64,000 bases of DNA from Anaerosporobacter mobilis DSM 15930 (GCF_900142955.1 NZ_FRCP01000009.1:221034-285033); one strand, 5' to 3'; positions 27,712 to 38,032 are shown, counted from the stretch's first letter. Numbers and translations: made by a program. Notes: generated by a model from the letters alone, not told the origin.

Positions 27712-28884
27712 ATGGATGAAACTGGATCAAGGAATGAATCAAAATTGAAGAATTATATAGTAAGTTATAAGAAACAAATAATAACGGCGACTGCATTATT
27801 AATTCTTGTAGTGGCTGTATTTGTCTTTATGAAGAATAATTATTCTCTATATAAGGATACCATCGGAACAATTGTTAAAGCAAATACGCAGTATACCACC
27901 AACGAAGAAGGACCTAATAAAGAGGTAGACAAGCAGTATACACAAACACTTACGATTAAGATACGTAATGGAGAGTATGAAGGCAAGTATATAGAGATAA
28001 CGAATAGATATTCTGAAACCCAGATGAAGGATACAAGGTATTCAAAGGGCGATAATGTATTTATAACTATAGAAAATAAGGACGGTGTGTTGACTGGAGC
28101 CATTAGAGATGTAAAGAGAGATCAATATGTGGTGGTAATGGCACTGATTTTTATTATCCTCTTAATCACCATCTCTGGTAAACAGGGGATACTGACAATT
28201 CTATCCTTGGTTGTAAACATAGGAATCTTTCTACTATTCATGAGAAGGTATATAGAGGGGGAATCCTTTGAAATACTAACGATAGCTATGGTGCTATCCT
28301 TTAGCGTTCTAACGTTGTTTATATTAGGTGGTATCAATAGAAAATCTATTGGAGCGGTTATATCCTCTTTGGGGACGGTATGTCTTATTACTATAATATA
28401 TCAACTGGTATACCGATTCGTAGAGAAACCGCCATATGAAATGTTAGATTATGTTGTGGGACATGATGACTTTAAAGGGATATTTACTGGCAGTGTCATT
28501 ATAGGAAGTCTTGGAGCGATTATGGATGTAGCGATTACAATGAATTCATCAATATGTGAACTGATTGATACCACTCCTAAGATTACGGTTAAGGATTTGG
28601 TAAGATCGGCGAGAGAGATAGGATATGACATTATGGGTACGATGGTAAATGTATTATTCTTTACCTATATTAGTGGAAGTTTACCGATGACGATTCTAAA
28701 GTTTAAGAATGGATATGGCTTGCTTGCTATGATACGTTATAATGTGTTTTTTGAAGCAGCAAGATTTCTACTAGGTTCAATCGGCATCGTGTTGGCGATT
28801 CCAGTGTCAACAGTGGTTGCGCTATTGATATTTCGTAGGAAGAGAAAACAGGTAGGAAAAAGTTTACCAACTCATGAAAACTAA
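27712..28884 (+). CDS. YibE/F family membrane protein (first of tandem pair)
   Basis: 390 residues from ATG at 27712, ten bases after TGGAGG. A first membrane helix at about 27-43 is followed by an extracytoplasmic beta-rich region (about 45-150) and then six or seven hydrophobic helices. Family marks are GSLGAIMDVAITMNSSI near residue 275 and REIGYDIMGTMVNVLFF near residue 308. YibE/F proteins are integral membrane proteins of unknown activity. It is followed 17 bases later by a second YibE/F gene lacking the soluble N-terminal part, so the two probably form one complex. Confidence 0.88.
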   Translation: MDETGSRNESKLKNYIVSYKKQIITATALLILVVAVFVFMKNNYSLYKDTIGTIVKANTQYTTNEEGPNKEVDKQYTQTLTIKIRNGEYEGKYIEITNRYSETQMKDTRYSKGDNVFITIENKDGVLTGAIRDVKRDQYVVVMALIFIILLITISGKQGILTILSLVVNIGIFLLFMRRYIEGESFEILTIAMVLSFSVLTLFILGGINRKSIGAVISSLGTVCLITIIYQLVYRFVEKPPYEMLDYVVGHDDFKGIFTGSVIIGSLGAIMDVAITMNSSICELIDTTPKITVKDLVRSAREIGYDIMGTMVNVLFFTYISGSLPMTILKFKNGYGLLAMIRYNVFFEAARFLLGSIGIVLAIPVSTVVALLIFRRKRKQVGKSLPTHEN

Positions 28885-28901
28885 CAAGGAAGTGAAGAAA
28901 T

Positions 28902-29708
28902 ATGCTCTTGGCATTGGGTATTATATTAGTGGTCTTAATGGTAGTTGTAGGTGGTGACCGTGGTGTCGGTTCGGTTTTAGCACTGATTGCAAATATGGTT
29001 ATAATGTTTTTCGCAATTAAGTTGATATCAATGGGAGTTAATCCGTATGTGATAGTACTTTTGGCATCGCTTCTATTCTTATCAGTTACCCTTATCTATC
29101 AGAATGGAACAAATATGAAATCTTTAGCGGCTGTAATAGCGGTTATAATAGTAATGGTCATACTTACTTGCTTCATAGCGGTAGTGGTTAACAAGACAAG
29201 AATCGCGGGTTATAGTGAAGTGGATCGTTATGAAGAGATTACGATGTATGTATCCACCAACATATCGGTGAAGATGGATCAGGTTATGGTTTGTGTAGTA
29301 CTATTAGGGTTACTAGGAGCCATTATGGATACCTCCATTGCCATAACAACTGCGGTATATGAAATTCATAGGAATAATCCTCATTTTGGTAGTAAACAGT
29401 TGCTACGTTCTGGGCGTAATGTAGGAAAGGACATTATGGGGACTACTGTTAATACGCTGTTACTAGCAACCGTCGGAGAGACTATTATGTTGAATGTTCT
29501 TTATCTAAAGTTTCATTACACTTTTGCTAAGTTGCTGAATTCCAAATCATTCTTTCAAGAATTTTGTTTAATCATATTCTCGAATATCGGTTGCTTATTA
29601 ATTATACCGATTTCGAACCGTGTTATCAGTTATCTCTTGGTTTCAGATCTGAAAGTAGCAGTGTGGCTTCGGCACTACCTTGCGAAGAAGGAAGAAGAGG
29701 AAGGATAA
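28902..29708 (+). CDS. YibE/F family membrane protein (second of tandem pair)
   Basis: 268 residues, almost entirely membrane helices, behind GGAAGTG. It keeps the family core (LGAIMDTSIAITTAVYE near residue 135 and VGKDIMGTTVNTLLLA near residue 173) but lacks the N-terminal soluble domain of its neighbour. Paired long and short YibE/F genes occur in many Firmicutes and suggest a heteromeric transporter or channel; the function is not known. A terminator with a perfect 18-base stem lies 190 bases downstream. Confidence 0.88.
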   Translation: MLLALGIILVVLMVVVGGDRGVGSVLALIANMVIMFFAIKLISMGVNPYVIVLLASLLFLSVTLIYQNGTNMKSLAAVIAVIIVMVILTCFIAVVVNKTRIAGYSEVDRYEEITMYVSTNISVKMDQVMVCVVLLGLLGAIMDTSIAITTAVYEIHRNNPHFGSKQLLRSGRNVGKDIMGTTVNTLLLATVGETIMLNVLYLKFHYTFAKLLNSKSFFQEFCLIIFSNIGCLLIIPISNRVISYLLVSDLKVAVWLRHYLAKKEEEEG

Positions 29709-29898
29709 AGATATTGGAATTGTCATTGTTAGAAGGCTTAGTATCTCATTCTATTGAACGGTTAATTAGGAATGAGCGATGATTAGTGTTTAAGATGATC
29801 TAAGGACAGCAGAGATGTTATAATTCGATTATATTGCGAATGAAATAAGAAATAATTTAATAGTATAAATTAATAAAATACATTAAAAAGTTTTAGGT

Positions 29899-29957
29899 GT
29901 AGTGAAAGATACAGACTTAAGCAGAAGATGGTCTGTATCTTTCACTACATCTTTTTT
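29899..29957 (+). terminator. Terminator after the YibE/F pair
   Basis: Perfect 18-base inverted repeats at 29899-29916 and 29931-29948 (begin GTAGTGAAAG, end CTTTCACTAC) are followed by CTTTTTT. The other bases between 29709 and 30110 hold no gene I can support. Confidence 0.9.
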
Positions 29958-30110
29958 ATTATTAGGATTTAAGGATTAAAAGTCATAGGAAATAACAAAT
30001 ATAATTCATATTGAATTTTAGTTTGGGGAATACTTAATTACATGACAAAATTTGAAGATTGTCTGATTTAAGAATCAATAGATATCGTGTCTCTTAGGAG
30101 GTAATTCAAT

Positions 30111-30569
30111 TTGAAAAAGTTAGGCAAAAAAATCATTTCTCATGCGTTCTTGTGTATTGGTGTTCTATGTTTCTCAATTGTCTCATATAATGCAGCACGT
30201 TATTATATAATGCAATACAATGCTTTCCCTGTACTATGTGAAATTACTAAGGTAGTGAATGATAAGAATGATGATTTGGCGAAAAATCAAGATTCCAATG
30301 GTAGAGTCTATAGTTATGGTACTTATGTTAATTATAATCTGAAAGGCGAACAGTATAAAAATGTTCGGGTTGCAGAGCAATGTGGTGAGGTAGGTGACAC
30401 GATAGAAGTATATGCAAACAAATATGAACCAACAAGACTTTTGTATATAAGTAGTACTAAGAGATTGGTTTTTAAACTTCTTATGGTAGAGGGGATTCTA
30501 TGTATTGTAATTGAAATATATATGAATTACAGAAGGAAGAAAAAAATAAGGCAAGACAATACAGGATAA
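30111..30569 (+). CDS. DUF3592-like membrane protein
   Basis: 152 residues from a TTG start behind AGGAGG (spacing nine). Two membrane helices at about 10-30 and 122-140 enclose a beta-rich extracytoplasmic loop (GTYVNYNLKGEQYKN ... VGDTIEVYANKYEP), the layout of DUF3592-type proteins. The tail is basic (YRRKKKIRQ). The function is unknown. It stands alone: a terminator lies 150 bases upstream and a gap of 530 bases follows. Confidence 0.65.
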   Translation: MKKLGKKIISHAFLCIGVLCFSIVSYNAARYYIMQYNAFPVLCEITKVVNDKNDDLAKNQDSNGRVYSYGTYVNYNLKGEQYKNVRVAEQCGEVGDTIEVYANKYEPTRLLYISSTKRLVFKLLMVEGILCIVIEIYMNYRRKKKIRQDNTG

Positions 30570-31100
30570 GTGAAACGAGGATATCATATATATTAAGATA
30601 CATGTGGTGTACAAAGCTTGCCAAATAGTTAATCATTCCATATAGTTTTAACCTTTGCAGTACTGTGAACTTGGCTATGAACTAGGTATAAAATCAGGTT
30701 TTTATAAAAAACAGAAAAATATGGTTGATAAATGTAAAGAAATGTAATAATATTTAACAAGAGGCCAACAGGTATATTCGATAAACATTTGACCTTTTCT
30801 ACTTTTACTAATTCTAAAATTCTAGTGAAACATTATCCATACCGCTATATGCAACATCTATTACAAGAGTGGGGATCTCTTCCATAGCGTTTATTACTCA
30901 GAGGGCTTGTTTAAAATAACTGTCACTGTGAGCATTGCTATCATAACTGCAATCAGAAAAACATGTCTTTTTTAGTGAGCTTTATAGTCGGGTTAGCAGC
31001 ATATCTATGATTTTCTTTCCTAGATTAAAACAATATTTTTAACGGAGATTTGTATTACTAACAAAGTCTCCAAACATTTGAAAGGGGAGTATTTATAATA
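30570..31100. other. 531-base intergenic stretch without a supportable gene
   Basis: AT-rich, with stop codons in all frames. A 15-codon micro-frame near 30963 (begins MSFLVSF) has no ribosome site. The last 20 bases carry the AAAGGGGAG site of the following gene. No clear hairpin or repeat was found. Confidence 0.5.
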
Positions 31101-32357
31101 ATGAAGAATCTTATGAAACGTGTAGTATTATTAATTTTAGTATTGGTATTAGCAATACCATCTAGTACAGTGATGGCGGAAAAAGCTTCATCTAAGAACA
31201 TAACAATAGGTGAGTATATTGAGTTATTAATGAAAGCAATGAAAGTTACGATTAATGAAACGGAGAATCAAACATACATAACAGCAGCAGTTTCAACAGG
31301 AGTATTGAAAACAGTTGGTGAGTTTAAGGTTGAGGAAGAGATGACCAGAACAGAGTGTGCTGTACTTACGAATAGAGCAGATATTTATCTAAATGAAAAT
31401 GAAGCTATAATACTATATGATAATATAGTTAACTTCAAGCGTATATCAGATCTTAGTAAGATAACTAAAAAATATAGAGATGATGTTGTCCAGGTGTTTG
31501 GTAAAGGTATTATTGTAGGTTATACAAATGGTAAGTGTACACAGGATCGTGAATTTAGAGGTAGTAACAAAATTACTTATGATGGTGCTAAAGCAGTTAT
31601 AACAAAGCTTACAAGTATTAATAAGAGAAGTGTGATGTCACCAGATGGACAATTAACCAGGACAACAAATCTTCCAGTAAACGCAAAAGAGTTTGATTAC
31701 ATATTAGCTAGTTTTCCGAATGGTTTTTATGAAATGAAGTATTTGTATGAACTGACAAAAAGCAGTGCAGAATTTATTTTATTTAAAGACTATTGCCCAC
31801 CAGTAAAAGTCAAAAATGATCCATCATATAATGAGGCGATAAATTTATATACATGGTGTGAAAACGTTGAAAAGAACCTTTATTATCGGTTAAATGTGAA
31901 TTATAAGACTATTGATAGTAAGTGGAAAAAGAATTTGAATAATACTTTTTCCACGGATAAAAGTAAAAGTATAGAAAGTTATATAAAAGAAATGAAAAAG
32001 AATAAGGTTGTAATAAAAACTTCTGTCATATCAGTAGAACCATCGTCGCTTTATTTAACGGGTACGTATAATTTAAGAGCTTATGTTAAGTTTAAGGTGA
32101 CGAGTGCTAATGATTTAAGTAAAAACCTTATTTATGGGGATATATATATGCTAAAGTTACAAAAGAATCAATGGCATGAAGGGTATTATGATATTGAACT
32201 TAACGGTTATTACAATGGTAAAGGATATGAATATAGAGTTAGTTCCGATTGGTTGGATGATTTTATGAAAGCACAAAGAAAAACAAAAATACTCAAACCT
32301 GCTTTTAATAAGAATGGGAATGATGATTTTGCAAATGGTTACTATTACTTTAAGTAA
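31101..32357 (+). CDS. Secreted protein with SLH-like N-terminal repeats
   Basis: 418 residues. A Sec signal peptide is clear (basic start, hydrophobic 8-22, cleavage near STVMA-EK). Residues about 33-180 hold two degenerate S-layer-homology-like units; the second (FGKGIIVGYTNGK ... ITYDGAKAVITKL) keeps the GII-GY-G layout used to bind secondary cell-wall polymer. The C-terminal half (about 240-400) is a mixed alpha/beta domain (NVEKNLYYRLNVNYKTI) without a family I recognise. It is followed 17 bases later by a 1093-residue secreted protein, so both are probably made together as a surface system. Confidence 0.75.
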   Translation: MKNLMKRVVLLILVLVLAIPSSTVMAEKASSKNITIGEYIELLMKAMKVTINETENQTYITAAVSTGVLKTVGEFKVEEEMTRTECAVLTNRADIYLNENEAIILYDNIVNFKRISDLSKITKKYRDDVVQVFGKGIIVGYTNGKCTQDREFRGSNKITYDGAKAVITKLTSINKRSVMSPDGQLTRTTNLPVNAKEFDYILASFPNGFYEMKYLYELTKSSAEFILFKDYCPPVKVKNDPSYNEAINLYTWCENVEKNLYYRLNVNYKTIDSKWKKNLNNTFSTDKSKSIESYIKEMKKNKVVIKTSVISVEPSSLYLTGTYNLRAYVKFKVTSANDLSKNLIYGDIYMLKLQKNQWHEGYYDIELNGYYNGKGYEYRVSSDWLDDFMKAQRKTKILKPAFNKNGNDDFANGYYYFK

Positions 32358-32374
32358 AGGAGGGACATATTTTA

Positions 32375-35300
32375 TTGAAAAAAAGATTTGCTATAATATT
32401 ATTTATACTATCTTTGTTGTCAAGTAATTTAGTTCCTATAATGCGGATACAAGCGGATGGAGAAAATAATGAAGCTACAGTATACTCGAAGGATGGGTAC
32501 ATAGAGTATATTACAGAAGATACTAAAGCAACAACAGGTACTACATGGGGAAATACGGGATTTGTAATAAGGCTAGATAAGGTAGATAGTAGAAATCCAT
32601 TAATAGATAATAAGTATGTAATTATACGATTTACTGATAAAGGAGTAACTAGAAAGGTAATCAATGTAGCGGGCGGGAAAAAGATGAGTACCTATACTAT
32701 AACAAAAGATGCAATAGAAAATGCATTAGAAACGTCACCATATAATAAAACACACACAAAATCTTTGTTAGAAGAGTTTTATGAAATGGTTTTAAATGAT
32801 GAACCAATTTATATGAATGGTATCTTCCAAGTGTACCATAGTGGTAATAAATACGGTCCAGAGATATTTACTTATGATGGTGGTTATGACAGTAAGGGTA
32901 ATTACCTAAAAGGCATTTACCGTGCAGAAGAATGGAGAGACCCTAGCACTTTTGGACAGTACTTTAATATAAAGGTACCATATCACCCAGGGGTAGAACC
33001 AGTAAGTGTTGAGTATCGAACCCAATACAATGAACTACTTTATTCTAAGGCTATGGAGTCACAAAAAGTAACGTCAGAGGTTAAACCTAGTGTATTTCCA
33101 AAAACTTATAAAAAGAATGGTTATACATATACACTAGATCGAAGTTATTACATAAATTTAAATAAACCTAGTACAAAGGTCGATAATTATACAATTGGTA
33201 AAAATAATAAAACCTTTAAAGATGTTAGTGAAAGGGAGGCAAATGTACAGAGTGGAGGGTTAAAGTTTGTGGCAATATATAAAATTGAACCTGACGAACT
33301 GGAAGAAGTACCGGCGGACGAAAAAGAAGTAGAGTTTGAAGAACCAGAACCTACAGGAGTAATCAAGGCGGACGAAAGAGGAAATGAGCAATTTAACGTT
33401 GAGGATGGCATCCCATCATCTGAAAATCTATATGTAAATGTATTTACAACAGACTATCTCATAAGTTATCGGTTTGTCAAAAAGGTGGGAATAAAAAAAG
33501 TACCAGTTAAGGTTGAAAAAAAATATACATTAACCTGGGAAACTAAGACGACTGAGAAAGACCCGATTACGGGAGAAGATAAAGATACCTATGTGGAACA
33601 CTCGAGCACTGAGACTAAAAAGGAAACAGTTGAACTAAAGCGGGCATATGGTTATTGGGTAATAGATCAGTTAGATGTTTTTTCTCTCTCAAGTGCCGAA
33701 GTCAAAAATGGAGCACTACCAGGAGACAGCATAACGATAAATGCTGAAGGAGTAAAGTTGCCCAATGTTCTTTATCAAGTTGATAAAGAACTAGATAAAC
33801 ATGTTTTCTTACCTCTAAACTTACAAGATAAATATGTGTTACCGGCGGCAGAAATAATTGGTACTACATCAAAACCGTTAGTACCCGAGGAAGATTTGTC
33901 CATATATGTGGATTCTAAGGTGGGAGAACTAATTGTTAAGAATGACAAGTTAGTATATAACAGTAGAATAGTAATGGATGATAAAGAGGTTGAAAAAGAA
34001 GGTGATACACCTAGTGACCTTCAAAAGGGAAGACAAATAGAACCAAATGTTTTGTACAAACATGGACTTTCAATACCCCTTACTGAAGCAAATGATATAT
34101 ACGAAACAGAGGGTACTGTAAAGTATACAAGTGCGATACATATTGGTAAATCGAACGAAGTAAAAGAAATTGTTTATGAAATTGGGGAGATAAACCCAGT
34201 TATTGTACATACACCTACGGTTTGTGATGCAAAGATTACAGATTTAAAAGCGTATAACCAAAAGGTTACACCGGATACATCAAGAGCCTCCCTTATCCTT
34301 GATAAGACTTTTAAAATACAGCTTCCTACATATGGAGAGCATAACGATTATCTGGGGTATGGTAGTCGTGATTACGCTAAATATATCGAAACAAGAGAAG
34401 TTAAGTTTCCGTTTGACGTATACAGTGGTACTAGATATATAGCTGCAGGGACGTGGATTCCGATCAACTCGGATGAGACATCTTATTATTTACCGACATG
34501 GGTACCAGAAGGACAATATACCATAGAGTTTAGAGCACCGGCGATTAACAGTAGTGCTAACAGTGAGAATAGTGAGATGTATGCAAATTACTCGATAAGT
34601 AACTATATAGCTGTAGATACAATAGATGTTGATGTAAGTGGTCGAATATATGATCTAACCATGTATGATATAACCGATTACCCGACATGGCAAGACGTAT
34701 TTCGGAATAAGGATTCTCTCACACTAACAGGTACAAATTATACTGTAGGTATCAATGATCAAAACGGGTTAACAACTGGTAGATTGGCTAAATACACTTT
34801 CCCGCTTGTTAATGGTAGTCACCCTACATATGAAACAGTAGGCGCTGTAAAGCTAGGGTATTGTACAAGGTTTAAGTTTACAACTATTGGAGATCTTTAT
34901 AAGGGTGACCACGTAAAAATAGAACCAAAATTTTATTATGTAGATGCGAAAGGGCAGAACAGGCAAGAAGTTGATATCTATTATACCGAGACATTTGAGG
35001 GTAAGCGTAATTACATGGTTAAAGTTGGTGGTGATAAAGACAAGCTTAATACTAAATCATATATGTTAGGAGATAAGTACTGGCAGGTCCCGGATTTAGA
35101 AATAGAATCGACATCATATGTAACAGGTAAAACCTCAAACGATATTAGAGCACAAAAAGATACACTGTTTACCTTTGGCGGGCTGAATATTAGTAATGCA
35201 TTTAGGACATTCTGTGGGACAAGTAGTTTTACACCTTCTAAGACCATACCTAGTACAGTAGATCCTAAGACAGTTATACAGTCGGTCCAAAACTGGTATG

Positions 35301-35656
35301 GAGAGTATTATTTACCAAGCGATGTACATGTGTTGCCAAAAGCCTTTGATCTTAACACGTATATAAAAGAGAATGGAGCCATTGATTATACAGAGGATAT
35401 ATGGCTTAAAAAGGGTTATATTATTGTTAATTTTGACATTGTGACTTATCAAGAGAAAAAAGAAAAGGGCCATTTAAGTTATATAAATAAAGAGAATGCC
35501 CTTAAAGGATATTGCAATATGTGGAAGCTAGAAGGTTCACAGTTAGCTAAGACAGATGCCTATGGGAATACATTCGAATTCAAATATGGTGATTATGTTA
35601 TGTATGATATAGAAAAATCAGCTGCAAAGGATTATAAATCTGGTGGGACCCATTAA
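32375..35656 (+). CDS. Large secreted protein of unknown function (DUF5704-like)
   Basis: 1093 residues from TTG at 32375 behind AAAGGAGGG. A signal peptide covers about 1-27. The body is beta-rich and has no membrane anchor, LPXTG or SLH motif, so attachment may depend on the upstream SLH-like partner. A Glu/Pro-rich linker lies at about 305-330, and a charged segment rich in Lys/Thr/Glu at about 375-425. The overall pattern recalls DUF5704-type Firmicute surface proteins, but I cannot confirm that. No catalytic motif is seen. The last codons lie inside the downstream terminator stem. Confidence 0.75.
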   Translation: MKKRFAIILFILSLLSSNLVPIMRIQADGENNEATVYSKDGYIEYITEDTKATTGTTWGNTGFVIRLDKVDSRNPLIDNKYVIIRFTDKGVTRKVINVAGGKKMSTYTITKDAIENALETSPYNKTHTKSLLEEFYEMVLNDEPIYMNGIFQVYHSGNKYGPEIFTYDGGYDSKGNYLKGIYRAEEWRDPSTFGQYFNIKVPYHPGVEPVSVEYRTQYNELLYSKAMESQKVTSEVKPSVFPKTYKKNGYTYTLDRSYYINLNKPSTKVDNYTIGKNNKTFKDVSEREANVQSGGLKFVAIYKIEPDELEEVPADEKEVEFEEPEPTGVIKADERGNEQFNVEDGIPSSENLYVNVFTTDYLISYRFVKKVGIKKVPVKVEKKYTLTWETKTTEKDPITGEDKDTYVEHSSTETKKETVELKRAYGYWVIDQLDVFSLSSAEVKNGALPGDSITINAEGVKLPNVLYQVDKELDKHVFLPLNLQDKYVLPAAEIIGTTSKPLVPEEDLSIYVDSKVGELIVKNDKLVYNSRIVMDDKEVEKEGDTPSDLQKGRQIEPNVLYKHGLSIPLTEANDIYETEGTVKYTSAIHIGKSNEVKEIVYEIGEINPVIVHTPTVCDAKITDLKAYNQKVTPDTSRASLILDKTFKIQLPTYGEHNDYLGYGSRDYAKYIETREVKFPFDVYSGTRYIAAGTWIPINSDETSYYLPTWVPEGQYTIEFRAPAINSSANSENSEMYANYSISNYIAVDTIDVDVSGRIYDLTMYDITDYPTWQDVFRNKDSLTLTGTNYTVGINDQNGLTTGRLAKYTFPLVNGSHPTYETVGAVKLGYCTRFKFTTIGDLYKGDHVKIEPKFYYVDAKGQNRQEVDIYYTETFEGKRNYMVKVGGDKDKLNTKSYMLGDKYWQVPDLEIESTSYVTGKTSNDIRAQKDTLFTFGGLNISNAFRTFCGTSSFTPSKTIPSTVDPKTVIQSVQNWYGEYYLPSDVHVLPKAFDLNTYIKENGAIDYTEDIWLKKGYIIVNFDIVTYQEKKEKGHLSYINKENALKGYCNMWKLEGSQLAKTDAYGNTFEFKYGDYVMYDIEKSAAKDYKSGGTH

Positions 35657-35675
35657 GGGGCCCACCTATTCTTTT
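35642..35675 (+). terminator. Terminator overlapping the end of the large secreted gene
   Basis: GGTGGG (35642-35647) pairs with CCCACC (35661-35666), with an inner CCC/GGG pairing across an A-G mismatch, and TATTCTTTT follows. The stem begins inside the last codons of the upstream gene and its right arm touches the stop of the convergent AraC gene. Confidence 0.7.
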
Positions 35676-36676
35676 CTATGTCTATATTCAAGTGGTGAGC
35701 ATTGATATGTCTTGCGGAACATCTTGATAAAATTGCTGGTGTATGGATACCCAACCTTCTCCGCAATTTCTCCTATACTTAAATCCGTGGTATTTAATAG
35801 ATTCACAGCCATAGACATACGAAGGGAAGTGATAAACTTACCGATTGGCATGTGATAGTAATAAGAAAAACCAGCTTTTAGTTTCTGGGGGTTTAGTAAT
35901 ACTAGTTCGCTTAGGGAGTCGATCGTTGGCGGGGACTGAATATTATTAGTCAAGATCTCATGAGCTTTTTGTATGGAACGAATATCGCTAGCGCTTAGGT
36001 GAAGGTATTTGTTTGTACCGATTTTGACTTTGCCATAGTGGAGCTGTCTTGTGAATGTATTATCGGGGGAAGTTTCAACAGTTTGGATAATAATTGCGAA
36101 ACATTCTAAGATGCAACTCTCCAGATAGAGAGGCGTTAATGCGTCTTGATTGGAAAGAACTTGCATCTTTTCAATTATGGTATTGATTCCTAATGGAAGG
36201 TAGGGATATGTTACATTCTCGTTGAATTTATTAAAATCAAAGTTTAGATTGAAGTTATCTCTTAGATATCTAGTTATATAAGATTCCTGTATTGTTATTT
36301 CGGCACCGTGATAATGTTCGCCTCTTTTCCAAGCTTGTTGACCTTTGATACCTCTCTCAATTACAAAGAAAGAGGAAGGTTTGAAGGAGGAAACCGGTTG
36401 ATTCTCCAATTTAAAATTGGTGGAACCTTTATAGACAGTACCAAATCGTATCAGTCGTTCAGGATTGTCGAATGCAAGTTTGAACGGATGCGGAATAGTA
36501 AAGTCAGCAATTCCAAAATTGTAGTAACCAGGACGTTCATAAGATAATAGATGCCCATGTTCAGGTCTAGCTGGATTTTGATATAAGGTATAGTTCTTTT
36601 GCTTAATAGGAACAAATTGTAGTTCAGCAAATACGGCTTCTCTGAATTCCTTTGATGACGTAACGATTGTTTGCAT
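35666..36676 (-). CDS. AraC-family transcriptional regulator
   Basis: 336 residues from ATG at 36676; GGAGA lies 10 bases upstream on the minus strand, and the longer frame to 36733 has no site. The N-terminal 230 residues are a non-cupin sensor region. The C-terminal 100 residues hold two helix-turn-helix motifs (IDSLSELVLLNPQKLKAGF and IGEIAEKVGYPYTSNFIKMF, the latter the AraC signature). It is divergent from a ferric-siderophore ABC importer. Many AraC regulators in this position (Btr, PchR) sense the siderophore and activate uptake, so the same role is inferred here. Confidence 0.9.
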   Translation of the reverse strand: MQTIVTSSKEFREAVFAELQFVPIKQKNYTLYQNPARPEHGHLLSYERPGYYNFGIADFTIPHPFKLAFDNPERLIRFGTVYKGSTNFKLENQPVSSFKPSSFFVIERGIKGQQAWKRGEHYHGAEITIQESYITRYLRDNFNLNFDFNKFNENVTYPYLPLGINTIIEKMQVLSNQDALTPLYLESCILECFAIIIQTVETSPDNTFTRQLHYGKVKIGTNKYLHLSASDIRSIQKAHEILTNNIQSPPTIDSLSELVLLNPQKLKAGFSYYYHMPIGKFITSLRMSMAVNLLNTTDLSIGEIAEKVGYPYTSNFIKMFRKTYQCSPLEYRHRKE

Positions 36677-36857
36677 AAATAAATATTCTCCGTTAAAAAT
36701 AATATATAGTAAGTTGCTCTTGAGTAGGATCAAGTTAAAGAAATGATACTGATATTATATTATAAGTATAAGTATTAATAATTGTAAGGTAATTATCCCA
36801 AACTGTAAACAGAAATAGTTAAATTGGGTTACAAAATAATTATTATAGGTGAAAATA

Positions 36858-36886
36858 TTGTGTAGCGATTCGTTTTCATATATAAT
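36858..36886 (+). promoter_or_regulatory. Candidate promoter of the siderophore importer
   Basis: TTGTGT (36858-36863) and TATAAT (36881-36886) are separated by 17 bases and lie 132 bases before the binding-protein start. The leader includes a small perfect hairpin, CTCCAT/ATGGAG, near 36953-36969. No convincing Fur box was found. Confidence 0.5.
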
Positions 36887-37018
36887 TCAAAAACAAGTTA
36901 GTTATGAATAACCAAGGTGAGAATGAGGAAACACTGGTTACTATATCAAAACTCCATAGACAATGGAGAGATAAACAGTTCACTAGAAGTTACGAATAAA
37001 ACAAAAGGAGAATAAGTT

Positions 37019-38032
37019 ATGAAGAAGTACATGATGGTAGTTTTGAGTATCGCTGTCTTAATGTTTGGACTAGTTGGTTGCTCAAGCAATAAGGCAAACA
37101 ATGAATCTGGTAAAACAGAAGATACGAATAATGCAGGTACTAATGCAGGAGGCAGTGAAGAAGGGACAGCAGATGTTTCAAAAGAAACAAGAACAGTTAC
37201 TGACGTAAAAGGTACCGTAGAGATTCCTGTTAACCCACAAAAAATTGTTGACATTAGTGGAGCAAGTGATATCTTATCACTTTTAGGATATGATGTAATT
37301 GGAACAGCAAACAGTGATGCATATGATTATACGAAGTTCCCAACTTACCTTGACGATGTTTTAGGAGATTCGAAAATCCTTGGCTATAGTATGTTAGCTG
37401 AGATGGACGTGGAAGCAATTATTGCTTTAGAACCAGATCTAATTGTAATCTCTACAGTACAAGAAAAGATGTATGACCAATTATCAAAAGTAGCACCTGT
37501 TGTTATGATTGAACTTAAGCAAATGGATTGGAAAGAAGATTTCATGAACGTTGCTACTATATTTGGTGAAGAGGACAAAGCAACAGCATGGATTGAAGAT
37601 TATTTGGCAAAAGCAGAAGAAGTCGGAAAGAGATTAAAAGAAACTTACGGAGAAGAGACATCATACCTATCATTCTTAGCAAGTGGTGGAAGTTTATTTA
37701 TCTTTGACTCAGCTGGGCTTGGAACAATCTTCTATGATGATATGGGATTAGCGAAGCCAGAAGGTATGCCAGAACAAGAGAATGTTAGTTTACCAGTAGT
37801 AACTTATGAAGGTTTAGCACAAATCAATTCGGATTATATCTTTGCAATAGCAACAGATGAAGATTTAGCAACATTAAAAGAAAGCAGTATCTGGAATGGA
37901 ACAGAAGCTGTGAAAGAAGGAAATGTGATTGAACTTCCTGCAAGTCCTTATTTTAATCAGGGTTATAGCCCAATTGGAAGATTAGCATTCGTTGAAGAAG
38001 TAGAAGGATTATTAGCAAGTACGAATGAATAA
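37019..38032 (+). CDS. Ferric-siderophore ABC transporter, substrate-binding lipoprotein
   Basis: 337 residues. Lipobox LVGC (Cys21) anchors it outside the membrane, followed by a Gly/Asn/Thr-rich linker to about residue 55. The fold is the FecB/FhuD cluster A-II type: VNPQKIVDISGASDILSLLG, then EAIIALEPDLIVIS near residue 140, and TYEGLAQINSDYIF near 262. It captures an iron chelate and hands it to the two permeases downstream. AAAAGGAG precedes the ATG. The gene overlaps the first permease by eight bases. The siderophore type cannot be read from sequence. Confidence 0.93.
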   Translation: MKKYMMVVLSIAVLMFGLVGCSSNKANNESGKTEDTNNAGTNAGGSEEGTADVSKETRTVTDVKGTVEIPVNPQKIVDISGASDILSLLGYDVIGTANSDAYDYTKFPTYLDDVLGDSKILGYSMLAEMDVEAIIALEPDLIVISTVQEKMYDQLSKVAPVVMIELKQMDWKEDFMNVATIFGEEDKATAWIEDYLAKAEEVGKRLKETYGEETSYLSFLASGGSLFIFDSAGLGTIFYDDMGLAKPEGMPEQENVSLPVVTYEGLAQINSDYIFAIATDEDLATLKESSIWNGTEAVKEGNVIELPASPYFNQGYSPIGRLAFVEEVEGLLASTNE

